64,000 nt of DNA, taken from the NCBI GenBank assembly GCA_000227525.2, contig AGIG01000034.1:62001-126000 (forward strand), read 5' to 3'. The notes under the pieces are model-generated. The model made no database searches, was not told the origin of the DNA, and worked only from the letters and a program-made list of their open reading frames with translations. Positions 18,616-27,215 of the stretch are shown in pieces. The position numbers and the translations under genes are program-made. The DNA comes from a gamma proteobacterium HIMB30 (GTDB taxonomy: Bacteria > Pseudomonadota > Gammaproteobacteria > Pseudomonadales > Litorivicinaceae). The stretch's first letter is position 1, and each line of letters starts with the position of its first letter.

Positions 18616-19617
18616 ATGAAAAACATAACAATTAAAGATGTTGCTCAACTGGCCGGGGTTTCGACGGCGACGGTATCAAGAGCTCTCAACCGCGATCCGT
18701 CTGTGAAGGCAGAGACGCAACAGATGATTGAGGATGCGTGCACAAGACTCGGCTACTCATCGGATCGCGCTGCAAGACGATTGCGCACGGGCGAGACACG
18801 GGTCATTGCATTCTTAATGCACCGCGAAGATCCTTCAGACAAATTTCTTCGGCAATTACTGTTGGGACTCACAGACCGGCTGATCTTGGACGATTATCAC
18901 TTGATCATTATCCCGGAACAGGAAATTTCCGAACTCGGCTCGATTGAATATTTAAGCAAAAGCCGAACCTGCGATGGCGTAATCTTAACGCACACCAAGC
19001 AATCCGATATGCGCGTGCAATGGCTCATTAATCAACAGTTTCCGTTTATTACACACGGACAAACAGCGCTAATGAACCCTCACGCATATGTGGATTACGA
19101 TCACGAAACTTTCCTCGATGAGTCTGTTGCCCTGTTACGAGACGAAGGCGCAACAAAAATCGCGATCCTTCTTCCTCCGAATGATCGGTTTGATTCGCAA
19201 GTGATGATGACAAAGGTTAGATCAATGGACGAATCCATCATTGCATCAGAAATCACTGCAATCGATAACTTCCCTCCGGATATGACCTCCGCTGATTTGA
19301 CGGCATGGGCAATTCAAACCGGCAAACAATTCGACGGCATCGTTTGTTATACGGATAACTTTGTGAATGGCTTAACGAATGGGTTCCACGAGATCAAACG
19401 AGAAGTCGGCTATACCGTTCACATTGCAACAGGCGTCCACGGAATGACCCGCTCACATCTGACGACAGACGTTCATACATTTCATCAGGATTTGTACGAA
19501 GACGGAAAACTGCTCGCAGAGGGGATCATTGCCCAGTTGAGAGACTCCTCTCAACAACCAATGCAAATATTATCGAAAGCGAAAGTCAATCATCCAAGTC
19601 TAGAGGTATTGTTATGA
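18616..19617 (+). CDS. LacI-family transcriptional regulator of the sugar divergon
   Basis: The 333-aa protein starts at MKNITIKDVAQLAGVSTATVSRAL, the textbook LacI helix-turn-helix with the hinge helix near residue 50 (AARRLRTG). The rest is a periplasmic-binding-protein-like sugar sensor domain. An open frame extends about 400 bp upstream, but that part lies antisense to the binding-protein gene and ignores the HTH start, so it is excluded. It is the first gene of a plus-strand unit with the DUF1479 gene (4-nt overlap), the Dabb gene and galM. It probably represses both arms of the divergon through the two palindromes in the control region. Confidence 0.93.
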   Translation: MKNITIKDVAQLAGVSTATVSRALNRDPSVKAETQQMIEDACTRLGYSSDRAARRLRTGETRVIAFLMHREDPSDKFLRQLLLGLTDRLILDDYHLIIIPEQEISELGSIEYLSKSRTCDGVILTHTKQSDMRVQWLINQQFPFITHGQTALMNPHAYVDYDHETFLDESVALLRDEGATKIAILLPPNDRFDSQVMMTKVRSMDESIIASEITAIDNFPPDMTSADLTAWAIQTGKQFDGIVCYTDNFVNGLTNGFHEIKREVGYTVHIATGVHGMTRSHLTTDVHTFHQDLYEDGKLLAEGIIAQLRDSSQQPMQILSKAKVNHPSLEVLL

Positions 19618-20849
19618 CTGTGAATTACGAAGAACAGATACAGAAATGCAAAGCCGAACTCAAAGCCAAAATTCCTGACCTGTCAGAGCGATTTCAAGCG
19701 GAAACCTCACGATTAAAAGCAGAGGTCGAGCAAGTGCAGCATGAGATGAAGACGCGTCATGCAGTTGTTGAGATCGACTTCCGTGAAATCCAACAAGGAT
19801 CGGTTGATGACGATACGATCAGTCGATTAAAACGCCGAGGCGTGGTCGTCATCCGCAATGTATTTGATCCTCAAGTGGTCGAAGGCTGGAATAACGAACT
19901 CCATCGGTATATCAACGACAATCATTATTTCGAAAAACAGCAAGAAAAGGCTGGATTGGATAGTTACTTCGGTAGTCTGGCGTCTTCAAAGCCACAAATT
20001 TTCGGGGTCTACTGGTCACGCGCTCAAATGGAAGCTCGACAGTCGACCGAATTAGCTGAAGTCAGGCAGTGGCTTAATCAATTATGGAGACATCCGAATC
20101 CGAACCATCCAGAATTCGATGCCTCGGTTGAATGTCTTTACGCCGACCGAATCCGACAGCGAGAACCGGGAGATGCATCGCTCGGCTTAAGCCCTCACGT
20201 CGATGGTGGCTCGATTGAGCGCTGGATTGATCCCAGTTTTTATGAAGTCTACAAAGATGTGTACTTTGGCAACCTCAAGGCCTTTGATCCATTTAATGCG
20301 CATGGGCGAGTGCATACGCGCGAAATACCATCACCTGCAGTTTGTCGCATGTTTAGGACCTACCAAGGATGGACAGCACTCACGCGTCAGGGCCCAGGCG
20401 ATGGCACACTTAATGTCGTACCGATCACGCGCGCAATGGCCTGGGTGTTACTCCGCGCGCTTCAAGATGACGTTGATGACACAGATCTTTGTGGCGCGCG
20501 GGCCGGTCGAGCACTTGGGATCACTGAAAACCATCATCAAATGCTGCTTGACGCTTATGTCCCGATACCAACAGTTGAGCCTGGCGATACGGTTTGGTGG
20601 CATCCTGATGTGATACACGGTGTTGAAGATCAACATCAAGGATCAGAGTATTCCAACGTGATGTACATTGGCGCTGCGCCACGATGCTCAAAAAATGCAC
20701 AATTTCTTGAACTTTTGAGGCCCGCATTTGAGCAAGGGCAGAGTTCGCCAGACTTCGCACCCGAAGACTATGAAACCGATTTCAGCGGTCGATTTACCAT
20801 TGATCAACTCAGCGCCCTGGGTCGAGTACAAATGGGTTACGACCCATGA
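19614..20849 (+). CDS. DUF1479 (YbiU-like) putative Fe(II)/2-oxoglutarate oxygenase
   Basis: A 411-aa cytoplasmic protein that resembles the YbiU/DUF1479 family throughout. A metal-binding HVD (in LSPHVDGGSIERW) and a distal His in VWWHPDVIHGVED form the 2-His-1-carboxylate triad expected of non-haem iron oxygenases. The N-terminal 45 residues are coiled-coil-like. The reaction is not known for this family. Its 4-nt coupling to a LacI regulator and to Dabb and galM genes indicates that it acts on the same sugar or on an adduct of it. It is the least understood enzyme of the sugar region. Confidence 0.85.
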   Translation: MTVNYEEQIQKCKAELKAKIPDLSERFQAETSRLKAEVEQVQHEMKTRHAVVEIDFREIQQGSVDDDTISRLKRRGVVVIRNVFDPQVVEGWNNELHRYINDNHYFEKQQEKAGLDSYFGSLASSKPQIFGVYWSRAQMEARQSTELAEVRQWLNQLWRHPNPNHPEFDASVECLYADRIRQREPGDASLGLSPHVDGGSIERWIDPSFYEVYKDVYFGNLKAFDPFNAHGRVHTREIPSPAVCRMFRTYQGWTALTRQGPGDGTLNVVPITRAMAWVLLRALQDDVDDTDLCGARAGRALGITENHHQMLLDAYVPIPTVEPGDTVWWHPDVIHGVEDQHQGSEYSNVMYIGAAPRCSKNAQFLELLRPAFEQGQSSPDFAPEDYETDFSGRFTIDQLSALGRVQMGYDP

Positions 20850-21172
20850 TCACACATGTTGTACTTCTCCAACCAATGGCAGATGTACCGTTTCAAACGA
20901 TCGATGATTTATTTCGGGATATCGAATCGCTGCGCGATGAAATTCCAGGGTTTCTCTCAATGGAGCGTGGCGAGAATCTCAAACTCGAGCCCTATCACCA
21001 TGGATTTTCCATTGGATTCATTGCGCGATTTGAGAATCGCGAATCCTTGGATACCTATCAAAATCATCCCGACCACAAAGAGACAGGTCGCTCACTAATC
21101 GCATGTTGCGAGGGTGGAACACGTGGAATTTTAGTCTTCGATTACGAACATGCATCATTGGAACCCCTTTAA
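20846..21172 (+). CDS. Dabb (stress-responsive alpha/beta-barrel) domain protein
   Basis: A 108-aa protein with one Dabb domain: ITHVVLLQ opening strand, the GFLSMERGEN segment and FIARFENRESLDTYQNHPDHKE, the most conserved part. Dabb proteins are dimeric ferredoxin-like folds; some are enzymes or small-molecule binding proteins. It overlaps the genes before and after it (4 and 23 bp), so it belongs to the regulator operon. The specific role is unknown. Confidence 0.85.
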   Translation: MITHVVLLQPMADVPFQTIDDLFRDIESLRDEIPGFLSMERGENLKLEPYHHGFSIGFIARFENRESLDTYQNHPDHKETGRSLIACCEGGTRGILVFDYEHASLEPL

Positions 21173-22142
21173 TCCGCCAACAGGGGTCACCCTAATCCAT
21201 TCCGCGAATCACAACCTAGTTGCTTGGATTATTCCGCTCGGCGCGAGACTGATGCAGTTATTTCTACAACACAACGACCAATGGAGGCCATTAGTGCTTG
21301 GGTTCACAGATCCTAAGTTCTATGAGCACGACACAGAATCGATTGGAGCAATTTGTGGCCGATACGCTAATCGGCTGGAAGATGGGCGTATCCGTCATTG
21401 TGACCAGTGGTTTGAGCTCGATCGGAATCACCCGTTGGGTCATTGTATTCATGGTGGGAAGGAAGGTACCGGACAGCAAGCTTGGACATTACGCGGCGAA
21501 GGCTCATCCTGTGTCCGGGCATTCTGTGTGCTCCCTGATGCGCACATGGGATTTCCCGGGCATTGCTCGATCGAGGCCCGCTATTGGATCGAAGACACCG
21601 CGTTGCACTTTACAATCGATGCTGACGTCTCGAAACCATGTCCTTTGAATTTTGTTCAACATGCCTATTTCGCATGGGATCGGCCCAATCAATATCGGTT
21701 ACAGATCCATGCATCTGAAGCGATCCTAACGGATCACAGAGAACTCCCGCTGGCGCAAGTTGATGTCACTGAAACAGACACTGTCTTCAATCAGATGAAG
21801 CCGGTCATCATCGATAACCAAAACAACCTCCCCGCAATCGATCGCGCATTTGTCATCGATCGCAAGACGCCTAGCGGTTCCCAGATGGCAGCAGCGACAC
21901 TTGAAACAAGTGATATTCGGTTAGATGTTTCAACGACCGAACCAATGATTCATGTCTATACTGGTCAGGGGATTCAGCACAATCAACACCATGTGATCGG
22001 ACAAGAGCACCAGCCACTGCGTTCGATCTGTTTGGAGTCAGAGAATTTCCCAAACGGCCCAGCATTAGAGAAGGACGTCTGGTACGGGCAGGATCGTCCA
22101 TATCACCAGCACACGACTTGGACTTTCGAGATCCTTTGCTAA
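21150..22142 (+). CDS. galM: Aldose 1-epimerase (mutarotase)
   Basis: It interconverts alpha and beta anomers of aldoses after uptake. The 330-aa sequence has the family sites: the sugar-binding Asn-Arg in RYANRLEDGRI, a catalytic His in HCIHGG, a second in VQHAYFAW, and a catalytic Glu in CLESENFP near the end. It is the last gene of the regulator arm. An importer, mutarotase, isomerase and glucokinase make a coherent set for a glucose- or mannose-type sugar. The 3' end overlaps the convergent HEPN gene by 4 bp. Confidence 0.9.
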   Translation: MHHWNPFNPPTGVTLIHSANHNLVAWIIPLGARLMQLFLQHNDQWRPLVLGFTDPKFYEHDTESIGAICGRYANRLEDGRIRHCDQWFELDRNHPLGHCIHGGKEGTGQQAWTLRGEGSSCVRAFCVLPDAHMGFPGHCSIEARYWIEDTALHFTIDADVSKPCPLNFVQHAYFAWDRPNQYRLQIHASEAILTDHRELPLAQVDVTETDTVFNQMKPVIIDNQNNLPAIDRAFVIDRKTPSGSQMAAATLETSDIRLDVSTTEPMIHVYTGQGIQHNQHHVIGQEHQPLRSICLESENFPNGPALEKDVWYGQDRPYHQHTTWTFEILC

Positions 22143-22804
22143 GAATCAACGACTGGATAGATTGGTTCATTCCACGGATGATTCGGGTTATCCATCATCA
22201 GTTCGACGAATACCGGAATCAACGATCCAAGGATTTCTGCACCGTCTCGAACTTGTGCGCGGTTAATTGCTCCGGACCACGTGCTGCCACCATGAATAAT
22301 TTGGTTGCGTAGAACATAGAGGCGATCGAATAACTCATTCAAAACACGCTCTGTATTTTTTTCAGCCAACGCGAGCTTGGCTTTTTTCACAGAAGATTCC
22401 AGTCGCTCAGACCAGTCTTCATGACCTTCGATACCGTTTTGATGATTCCAAAACGGACCAAAGACAAATTGGTTTTCCAAAACCAAACGAATCTCGTGCG
22501 GAAATCGAGTCCATACCAGATGATACACATGATCATCTTGATCAAATGACAAAAGCGTACTCAAAAAGCTTTTAAAGCGGCCTTTCTCAGACACATGGTA
22601 AGCAATACCAATATCCTGCGAATAGGCTGAATTAAAAGCGATCCACAGAAAAACAAAGGCAGCATCGGGGTCATCTTGCTCTTGTGCCGCCCGTTGCAAC
22701 CAACTAATCGATCGATGCACTCGGAGGCCCAAACTGTCGCTAAACCCTTCGCGACAATTGCGTTGCTTTTCTTTTAAACGATTGGCTTCAGGCTCTGTAA
22801 TCAC
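22139..22804 (-). CDS. HEPN-domain (Apea-like) protein
   Basis: A 221-aa helical protein when started at the GTG at 22804, which has AAGGGG at ideal spacing; another GTG lies 6 bp upstream. Near residue 166 it carries RNQIIHGG, the R-x4-H signature of HEPN domains. In toxins and defence proteins this motif is the RNase active site. An N-terminal conserved AFVFLWIAFNSAYS segment matches the HEPN proteins called Apea-like. There is no adjacent antitoxin or nucleotidyltransferase, so a classical HEPN-MNT toxin pair is not supported. It may be transcribed with the two genes upstream on the same strand. Confidence 0.75.
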   Translation of the reverse strand: MITEPEANRLKEKQRNCREGFSDSLGLRVHRSISWLQRAAQEQDDPDAAFVFLWIAFNSAYSQDIGIAYHVSEKGRFKSFLSTLLSFDQDDHVYHLVWTRFPHEIRLVLENQFVFGPFWNHQNGIEGHEDWSERLESSVKKAKLALAEKNTERVLNELFDRLYVLRNQIIHGGSTWSGAINRAQVRDGAEILGSLIPVFVELMMDNPNHPWNEPIYPVVDS

Positions 22805-22834
22805 GGCCACCCCTTATATTTTGATACCGAGAGT

Positions 22835-23155
22835 CTACCTTGTTGTCGCGCATTGCGAGAGCGTCTGCATCATTGTGAATTGATACACGCTCGGAATGAT
22901 GCATTGAGGCTTTGATCTGGGAAGTTTGATATGTCTCGGGTCCCGAGGACGTGTTGTACCACTCCCAACATCGTGTGTTTCGATCCGATATTTCGGGATG
23001 GTCCGAACGGCATACGTTTTCTCACAGGCCACTCGAAATTTGAGAGGGGTGTACGGATTGCCATCATGATCATAATGAAACGTACGACAGGCGGCAGTCG
23101 CATTCGACGACACACCGACTCCGAGCATCAAGATCAAAATTGCCAACCGCATCAT
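22835..23155 (-). CDS. Small secreted protein, unknown function
   Basis: A 106-aa protein with a clear signal peptide (MRLAILILMLGVGVSSNATA, cut before ACRT). The mature part has four cysteines and a basic, Pro-rich middle, and may form disulfides in the periplasm. I do not recognise the family. It lies 36 bp downstream of the YeeE/YedE transporter gene and 30 bp upstream of the HEPN gene, on the same strand. Confidence 0.6.
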   Translation of the reverse strand: MMRLAILILMLGVGVSSNATAACRTFHYDHDGNPYTPLKFRVACEKTYAVRTIPKYRIETHDVGSGTTRPRDPRHIKLPRSKPQCIIPSVYQFTMMQTLSQCATTR

Positions 23156-23191
23156 CGTCTAATCGGAGTCATACAGAATTTATTGAACGTT

Positions 23192-24208
23192 TCACGATGA
23201 CTTGTTGATTTGGCGATGCATCGCATAGCCACTCGTGAACACCACAGTTGTGACAAGAATCGACCACATTGATCCGGTGGCCAGCCCAGTAATTGCCTGC
23301 CCCGTGTTACATCCCAGTGCCAAAATACCACCGACACCCATCAACACTGCACCCAAGAAATAGCATGCATGGTCAGACGCTGACTCGAAGCTCTGTAATC
23401 GAAACTCTCCACACACGATTGATGAGACAAATGAGCCAAGTAATACACCGAGCACTAACGTGACGTTAAACGAGGGCTCGAGACCTGACGCCAATTGTAA
23501 GTAGGTGATTGCTTCGCCAACCGGTACCACAAAACTCAATGACATCGGCGCCATCGGATCAAAATCATCCGAACCAAGAACTGACGTCGTGGACCATGCA
23601 CCGGCAACAAGAAAACCAATCAGAAGGCCACCGACCAGGTTACGATTCAATCCATGACGCAGCGCAAAAAAACCGATGATCACGGTTGCAAGCGCAATCA
23701 GAGGCCATTCCAGTCCTTCCATTGATAACAAAACAGATTCCGTCGGCAACTCGAGCACATTCATCTGTTGAAATTGAACACGGATTTCAGCAATTAATCC
23801 CTTAAAGGTGGCATACCCTGATACGCCAATCACCAAGAGCCCGAACCACGCACGGAGATTTCCTGTGGCTGCAAGCACCAATAAACGCGCTGGACAACCT
23901 CGAGTCAGCATCATCCCAATGCCGAAGGCTATCGCACCGATCAGTGTTGTCCACCATGAGAGCGCTTCAGGAAAATAGACAGTCTGGCTTGAATCTAGGT
24001 GTCCGTCGAAAATCATCCATTGAGTCATCGGTAGGGCCACCAATAACGCACCGAGCCAACCGGTCAGAGTCGCGCTACCCTTCCCTTCAGCGAGATCTGA
24101 TATTCCGCGACGCACACAAAATGCGGTCGTTTGAGCAAACAAGCCATATAAACATCCAACAATCAGGCCTGTCACGACGTACAAGGTGCGAACGTCAAAC
24201 TCTTCCAT
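23192..24208 (-). CDS. YeeE/YedE-family sulfur-compound transporter (TsuA-like)
   Basis: An inner-membrane protein of 338 aa with about nine hydrophobic segments. Conserved cysteines occur in the family positions: AFCVRRG near the N-terminus, RGCPARL, IVCGEF and LGCNTGQAITGLATGS. In thiosulfate transporters of this family such cysteines hand the substrate through the membrane. Both halves of the protein are in one chain, as in TsuA, rather than split into two small genes. No sulfurtransferase is adjacent. The tusA-like gene at 2128 is a possible distant partner. Confidence 0.88.
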   Translation of the reverse strand: MEEFDVRTLYVVTGLIVGCLYGLFAQTTAFCVRRGISDLAEGKGSATLTGWLGALLVALPMTQWMIFDGHLDSSQTVYFPEALSWWTTLIGAIAFGIGMMLTRGCPARLLVLAATGNLRAWFGLLVIGVSGYATFKGLIAEIRVQFQQMNVLELPTESVLLSMEGLEWPLIALATVIIGFFALRHGLNRNLVGGLLIGFLVAGAWSTTSVLGSDDFDPMAPMSLSFVVPVGEAITYLQLASGLEPSFNVTLVLGVLLGSFVSSIVCGEFRLQSFESASDHACYFLGAVLMGVGGILALGCNTGQAITGLATGSMWSILVTTVVFTSGYAMHRQINKSS

Positions 24209-24431
24209 TAGGTCTCCTCAACTCATGGAAGGATGCTACCACTTGGACTCTGATAGCGCCAAAGACCGCTATATCAATTAAATAATCTGAAAATTTAGAG
24301 TGCCAACTAAATTCTCAAGATCCGCCGACACACCGGATCGACAAGCCTAAAATATTCAAAAAACCATCACTATCTTACCAAGCCATTGGTGACGACTTGG
24401 CGTATCATTAGAGACACACGAGGAGAGTCCG

Positions 24432-25292
24432 TTGAAACTGAAACTTGGCCTTATTGGGAATGCAATCGCCAAATCAAGAGCGCCTGAACTTCACGTATTC
24501 CTGGGAAAACTTCACGGTTTTGAGGTCAAGTACGATCTGTTTGATCTCTTTCAGAGCACCTCCGACAGCTTTTCCACGACCTTTGATCATCTTCAACATC
24601 TTGGCTACCACGGGTGCAATGTCACCTATCCTTTTAAACAAATTGCCATGCGATCAGTACACGTGTGCGAACCATCGTCTCAGCTGGTCGGCGCGACAAA
24701 TACGGTCAAGTTTTCATCAGCGACACAGGCCATCAATACAGACTACTCGGGTTTCATTCGCGCACTCACGTCAAAGCTACCCAAAGCTGAACTTGGTTCG
24801 TCTTTAATTTTGGGCGCCGGTGGTGTTGGCCGTGCTGTTGCGTTTGGGCTCGCTTCGCTCTCCTCGGGCCCTTGTCACATATTTGATGCATCTGCTGACA
24901 AGGCTAAAGAGTTAGTCGACGCGCTTCTGGAATCAGGACATGACGCCGTGTTCGTTACTGACGCAAATTTGGCCGCCGTGAGCCAAAGAGTCACAGGGAT
25001 TTTGAACTGTAGCCCAATCGGCCATTATCAGTCACCTGGAATACCCATCAATCCAGACTGTATCGGCAGTCAGACGTGGGCCTTTGATGCGGTGTATACA
25101 CCGATCGACACTGAGTTTCTCAAGGCTTGCCGAGAAGCCAACCTTCAAATCGTATCCGGCTTCGAGTTGTTTTTTTATCAGGGCTTGGATTCCTTCGAAT
25201 TTTGGACAGCAACAAAGGTCGATGAACACGATGTTAAAAAGGCCTTCCTCCGCGATCATGATGTTGATCCCGGTTGTTTAATGATTCGCTAG
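24432..25292 (+). CDS. Shikimate/quinate dehydrogenase family protein (AroE-like)
   Basis: A 286-aa NAD(P)-dependent dehydrogenase of the cytoplasm. It starts at TTG behind a strong GAGGAG site. The substrate-binding Ser/Arg segment GNAIAKSRAPELH, the catalytic Lys region GCNVTYPFKQIA, GATNTV and NTDYSGF are all present, followed by the nucleotide loop GAGGVGRAV. The C-terminal lid reads VSGFELFFYQGLDSF, unlike the usual DGLGML..QG of biosynthetic AroE, which suggests a catabolic paralogue. Located next to the TRAP operon and 10 kb from 3-dehydroshikimate dehydratase, it could make 3-dehydroshikimate or 3-dehydroquinate from imported shikimate or quinate. A biosynthetic role cannot be excluded. 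Confidence 0.85.
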   Translation: MKLKLGLIGNAIAKSRAPELHVFLGKLHGFEVKYDLFDLFQSTSDSFSTTFDHLQHLGYHGCNVTYPFKQIAMRSVHVCEPSSQLVGATNTVKFSSATQAINTDYSGFIRALTSKLPKAELGSSLILGAGGVGRAVAFGLASLSSGPCHIFDASADKAKELVDALLESGHDAVFVTDANLAAVSQRVTGILNCSPIGHYQSPGIPINPDCIGSQTWAFDAVYTPIDTEFLKACREANLQIVSGFELFFYQGLDSFEFWTATKVDEHDVKKAFLRDHDVDPGCLMIR

Positions 25293-26198
25293 GAACTCTT
25301 GCACCTCGACCAAAGACGGCACTGAACTAGACGCACCTTCCTTGGTCACTGATAAAGCTGCTGCTGCCATCGCAAACACAACTGACTCACGAAAGCTCAC
25401 GCCATTGACTATCGAAGCTGCAAGTGCCCCATTGAAACAGTCACCTGCCGCAACCGTATCAATCGTGTCGACTTGAAACGCTGGCAGCCAATTACCGTCG
25501 GTACCATTTTCACTGTATGCGACTCCCTGCTCACCCATGGTAATAATCACTGCCTTGAACCCTCCTCGTTTGACAAGTGCGATTGCGCCCTGGACCGCTT
25601 CTTTAGAGTTAAGGATTCTTCGGTTCAATAAGCGCTCAGCCTCGTGCTGATTCGGAGTCAAAATATCGACCACTGGGAAGATCTCATCTATGGCTTCTTC
25701 TGGAATCGGGGCAGGATCGAGGATCGTCAATGCATCGGCATTTGACAGTCTCTTCAGTATCTCCACTGTCACATCAAACGGCGTCTCTAACTGACACAAT
25801 CCGACTGTCGTTCCGTCAAACGCAAGATCTGAAATATGTGAAGTGGTCCACGAGAGATTTGCGCCACCTGATACGGTGATTGAGTTGTGACCGTCTCGAT
25901 CCACGTGGATCAGCGCCATCCCCGTTGGCCTCGTTGGATCGCGACGGATACCGGAGGTCGCCACACCTAGAGCTGCCAGCTCCGACTCCAAAAATGAACC
26001 GAAGTGATCGGTGCCAACCGCACCAATGAATTGAACCAAGGAATGACTCAAACGACTCGCCGCGACAGCCTGATTGAGGCCCTTACCTCCGAGACCAATT
26101 CGATAATCAGATCCCTGTTTGGTCTCACCTAACTTCGGTAAACTCCGCACATCGATTGATATGTCGACGTTGGCTGAACCGAAGACTACGACTGCCAC
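25278..26198 (-). CDS. rbsK: Ribokinase-like carbohydrate kinase (PfkB family)
   Basis: A cytoplasmic sugar kinase of 306 aa with the ribokinase features: GSANVDISIDV opening, the sugar-binding GLGGKGLNQAVAASRL, and DTVAAGDCFNGAL with the catalytic Asp. These match RbsK better than KDG kinase. It is the last gene of the TRAP operon and overlaps the DHDPS-family gene by 13 bp. The substrate may be ribose or a related five- or six-carbon sugar or acid released in the pathway. Confidence 0.85.
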   Translation of the reverse strand: MAVVVFGSANVDISIDVRSLPKLGETKQGSDYRIGLGGKGLNQAVAASRLSHSLVQFIGAVGTDHFGSFLESELAALGVATSGIRRDPTRPTGMALIHVDRDGHNSITVSGGANLSWTTSHISDLAFDGTTVGLCQLETPFDVTVEILKRLSNADALTILDPAPIPEEAIDEIFPVVDILTPNQHEAERLLNRRILNSKEAVQGAIALVKRGGFKAVIITMGEQGVAYSENGTDGNWLPAFQVDTIDTVAAGDCFNGALAASIVNGVSFRESVVFAMAAAALSVTKEGASSSVPSLVEVQEFLANH

Positions 26199-27136
26199 TG
26201 CGCGTCTCTTAGCATCTGAATTCTTCCGCGGTAGTACTCTGTACCCTCTTCAATTTGTTGAAGAATAGACTCAAGTGCCCAGTACTTCTGGAAAATGTCT
26301 TCAGGCACAGCTCTCGAGAATGATGATTGGATCGTCCCCAATCGTTGGTGATAGGCCTTGGCAAGCTTCGGATAGCCCATCCCCTCTGTTGCAGCGGCGA
26401 GGACCAAAAAACGAGTCAACTCACTCGCCAGCTCCACATGCATCTCGCTCTCGTCTTGTAGCCAGCGATAGAGATCAGGATGAAAGTTATTAAATACCCC
26501 ACAAAAGCCTCTGGCTCCTGACTTCATCGCCACATATGCGATCGCAGCATTCGCATTACTGATGACGAGGTTCGAGTCTTTCGTAAGCTCTAGGCGGCGC
26601 CGGACTGTATTGATGTCGCAGGACACATCCTTGAGGATCACAAACCTCGGGTTTTGCGCGAAGTAGGTGATCTCATCGTCTGATAGCAAACGTCGATATG
26701 GCGCAGGACACTCGTAAAGTCCGAGTTGTAAATCAGGTGGCAGCTCTCGCATCAATGTCTCGACAGTATCGAACAGATGTTGAGAACCTAAATTCTCTGG
26801 GTCGAGCCGATTTGTGACAAAAACGAGGCAATCAATCCCTGTTGCAGCGATTCGAGTGAGTTCAGTGATCTGTTCGTCTAGCGTCACTCCAATATGGCCC
26901 GACGCAATCACGGGAACACGATCGTCGACGATATCGACCGTAAAGCGCGCAAGCGCCTCACGCTCGTCCAGATCTAAGTGGAGCATTTCCGATGACTGAC
27001 AAACCGCAAACAAAGACTCACTGCCCTGCTCCAAATACCACTCAGTGAGTTTTTTTTGACTTTCCCAATCGATGCCCCCGCGATCATCAAAAGCTGTCAG
27101 CATGACCGGAATAATCCCTTCTACAGCATTCGGCAC
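26186..27136 (-). CDS. DHDPS/NAL-family lyase or aldolase
   Basis: A class I aldolase of 316 aa that forms a Schiff base with a 2-oxo acid. The start is set at the GTG at 27136, with AGAAGGA nine bases upstream; a longer frame would overlap the previous gene by 71 bp and add non-family residues. The catalytic Tyr is in GLYECPAPY and the Lys in VILKDVS. The usual GTTGES is CQSSEM here, so this is not a second DapA. Family relatives split 2-keto-3-deoxy sugar acids or dehydrate them. With a kinase and Gfo/Idh/MocA dehydrogenases beside it, a sugar-acid pathway is plausible. Confidence 0.82.
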   Translation of the reverse strand: MPNAVEGIIPVMLTAFDDRGGIDWESQKKLTEWYLEQGSESLFAVCQSSEMLHLDLDEREALARFTVDIVDDRVPVIASGHIGVTLDEQITELTRIAATGIDCLVFVTNRLDPENLGSQHLFDTVETLMRELPPDLQLGLYECPAPYRRLLSDDEITYFAQNPRFVILKDVSCDINTVRRRLELTKDSNLVISNANAAIAYVAMKSGARGFCGVFNNFHPDLYRWLQDESEMHVELASELTRFLVLAAATEGMGYPKLAKAYHQRLGTIQSSFSRAVPEDIFQKYWALESILQQIEEGTEYYRGRIQMLRDAQWQS

Positions 27137-27215
27137 TTTGACGATTCCTTCTATCTGATTTGGAGCTTCGAATTTAAAGTCCGAGATCCTAGATATAGCC
27201 TCAACCGAAAATGAT

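Noticed and set aside
22139-23155. HEPN gene and small secreted protein as a toxin-antitoxin pair
   Set aside because: The neighbouring small protein has a signal peptide and would be outside the cytoplasm, so it cannot be a cytoplasmic antitoxin.
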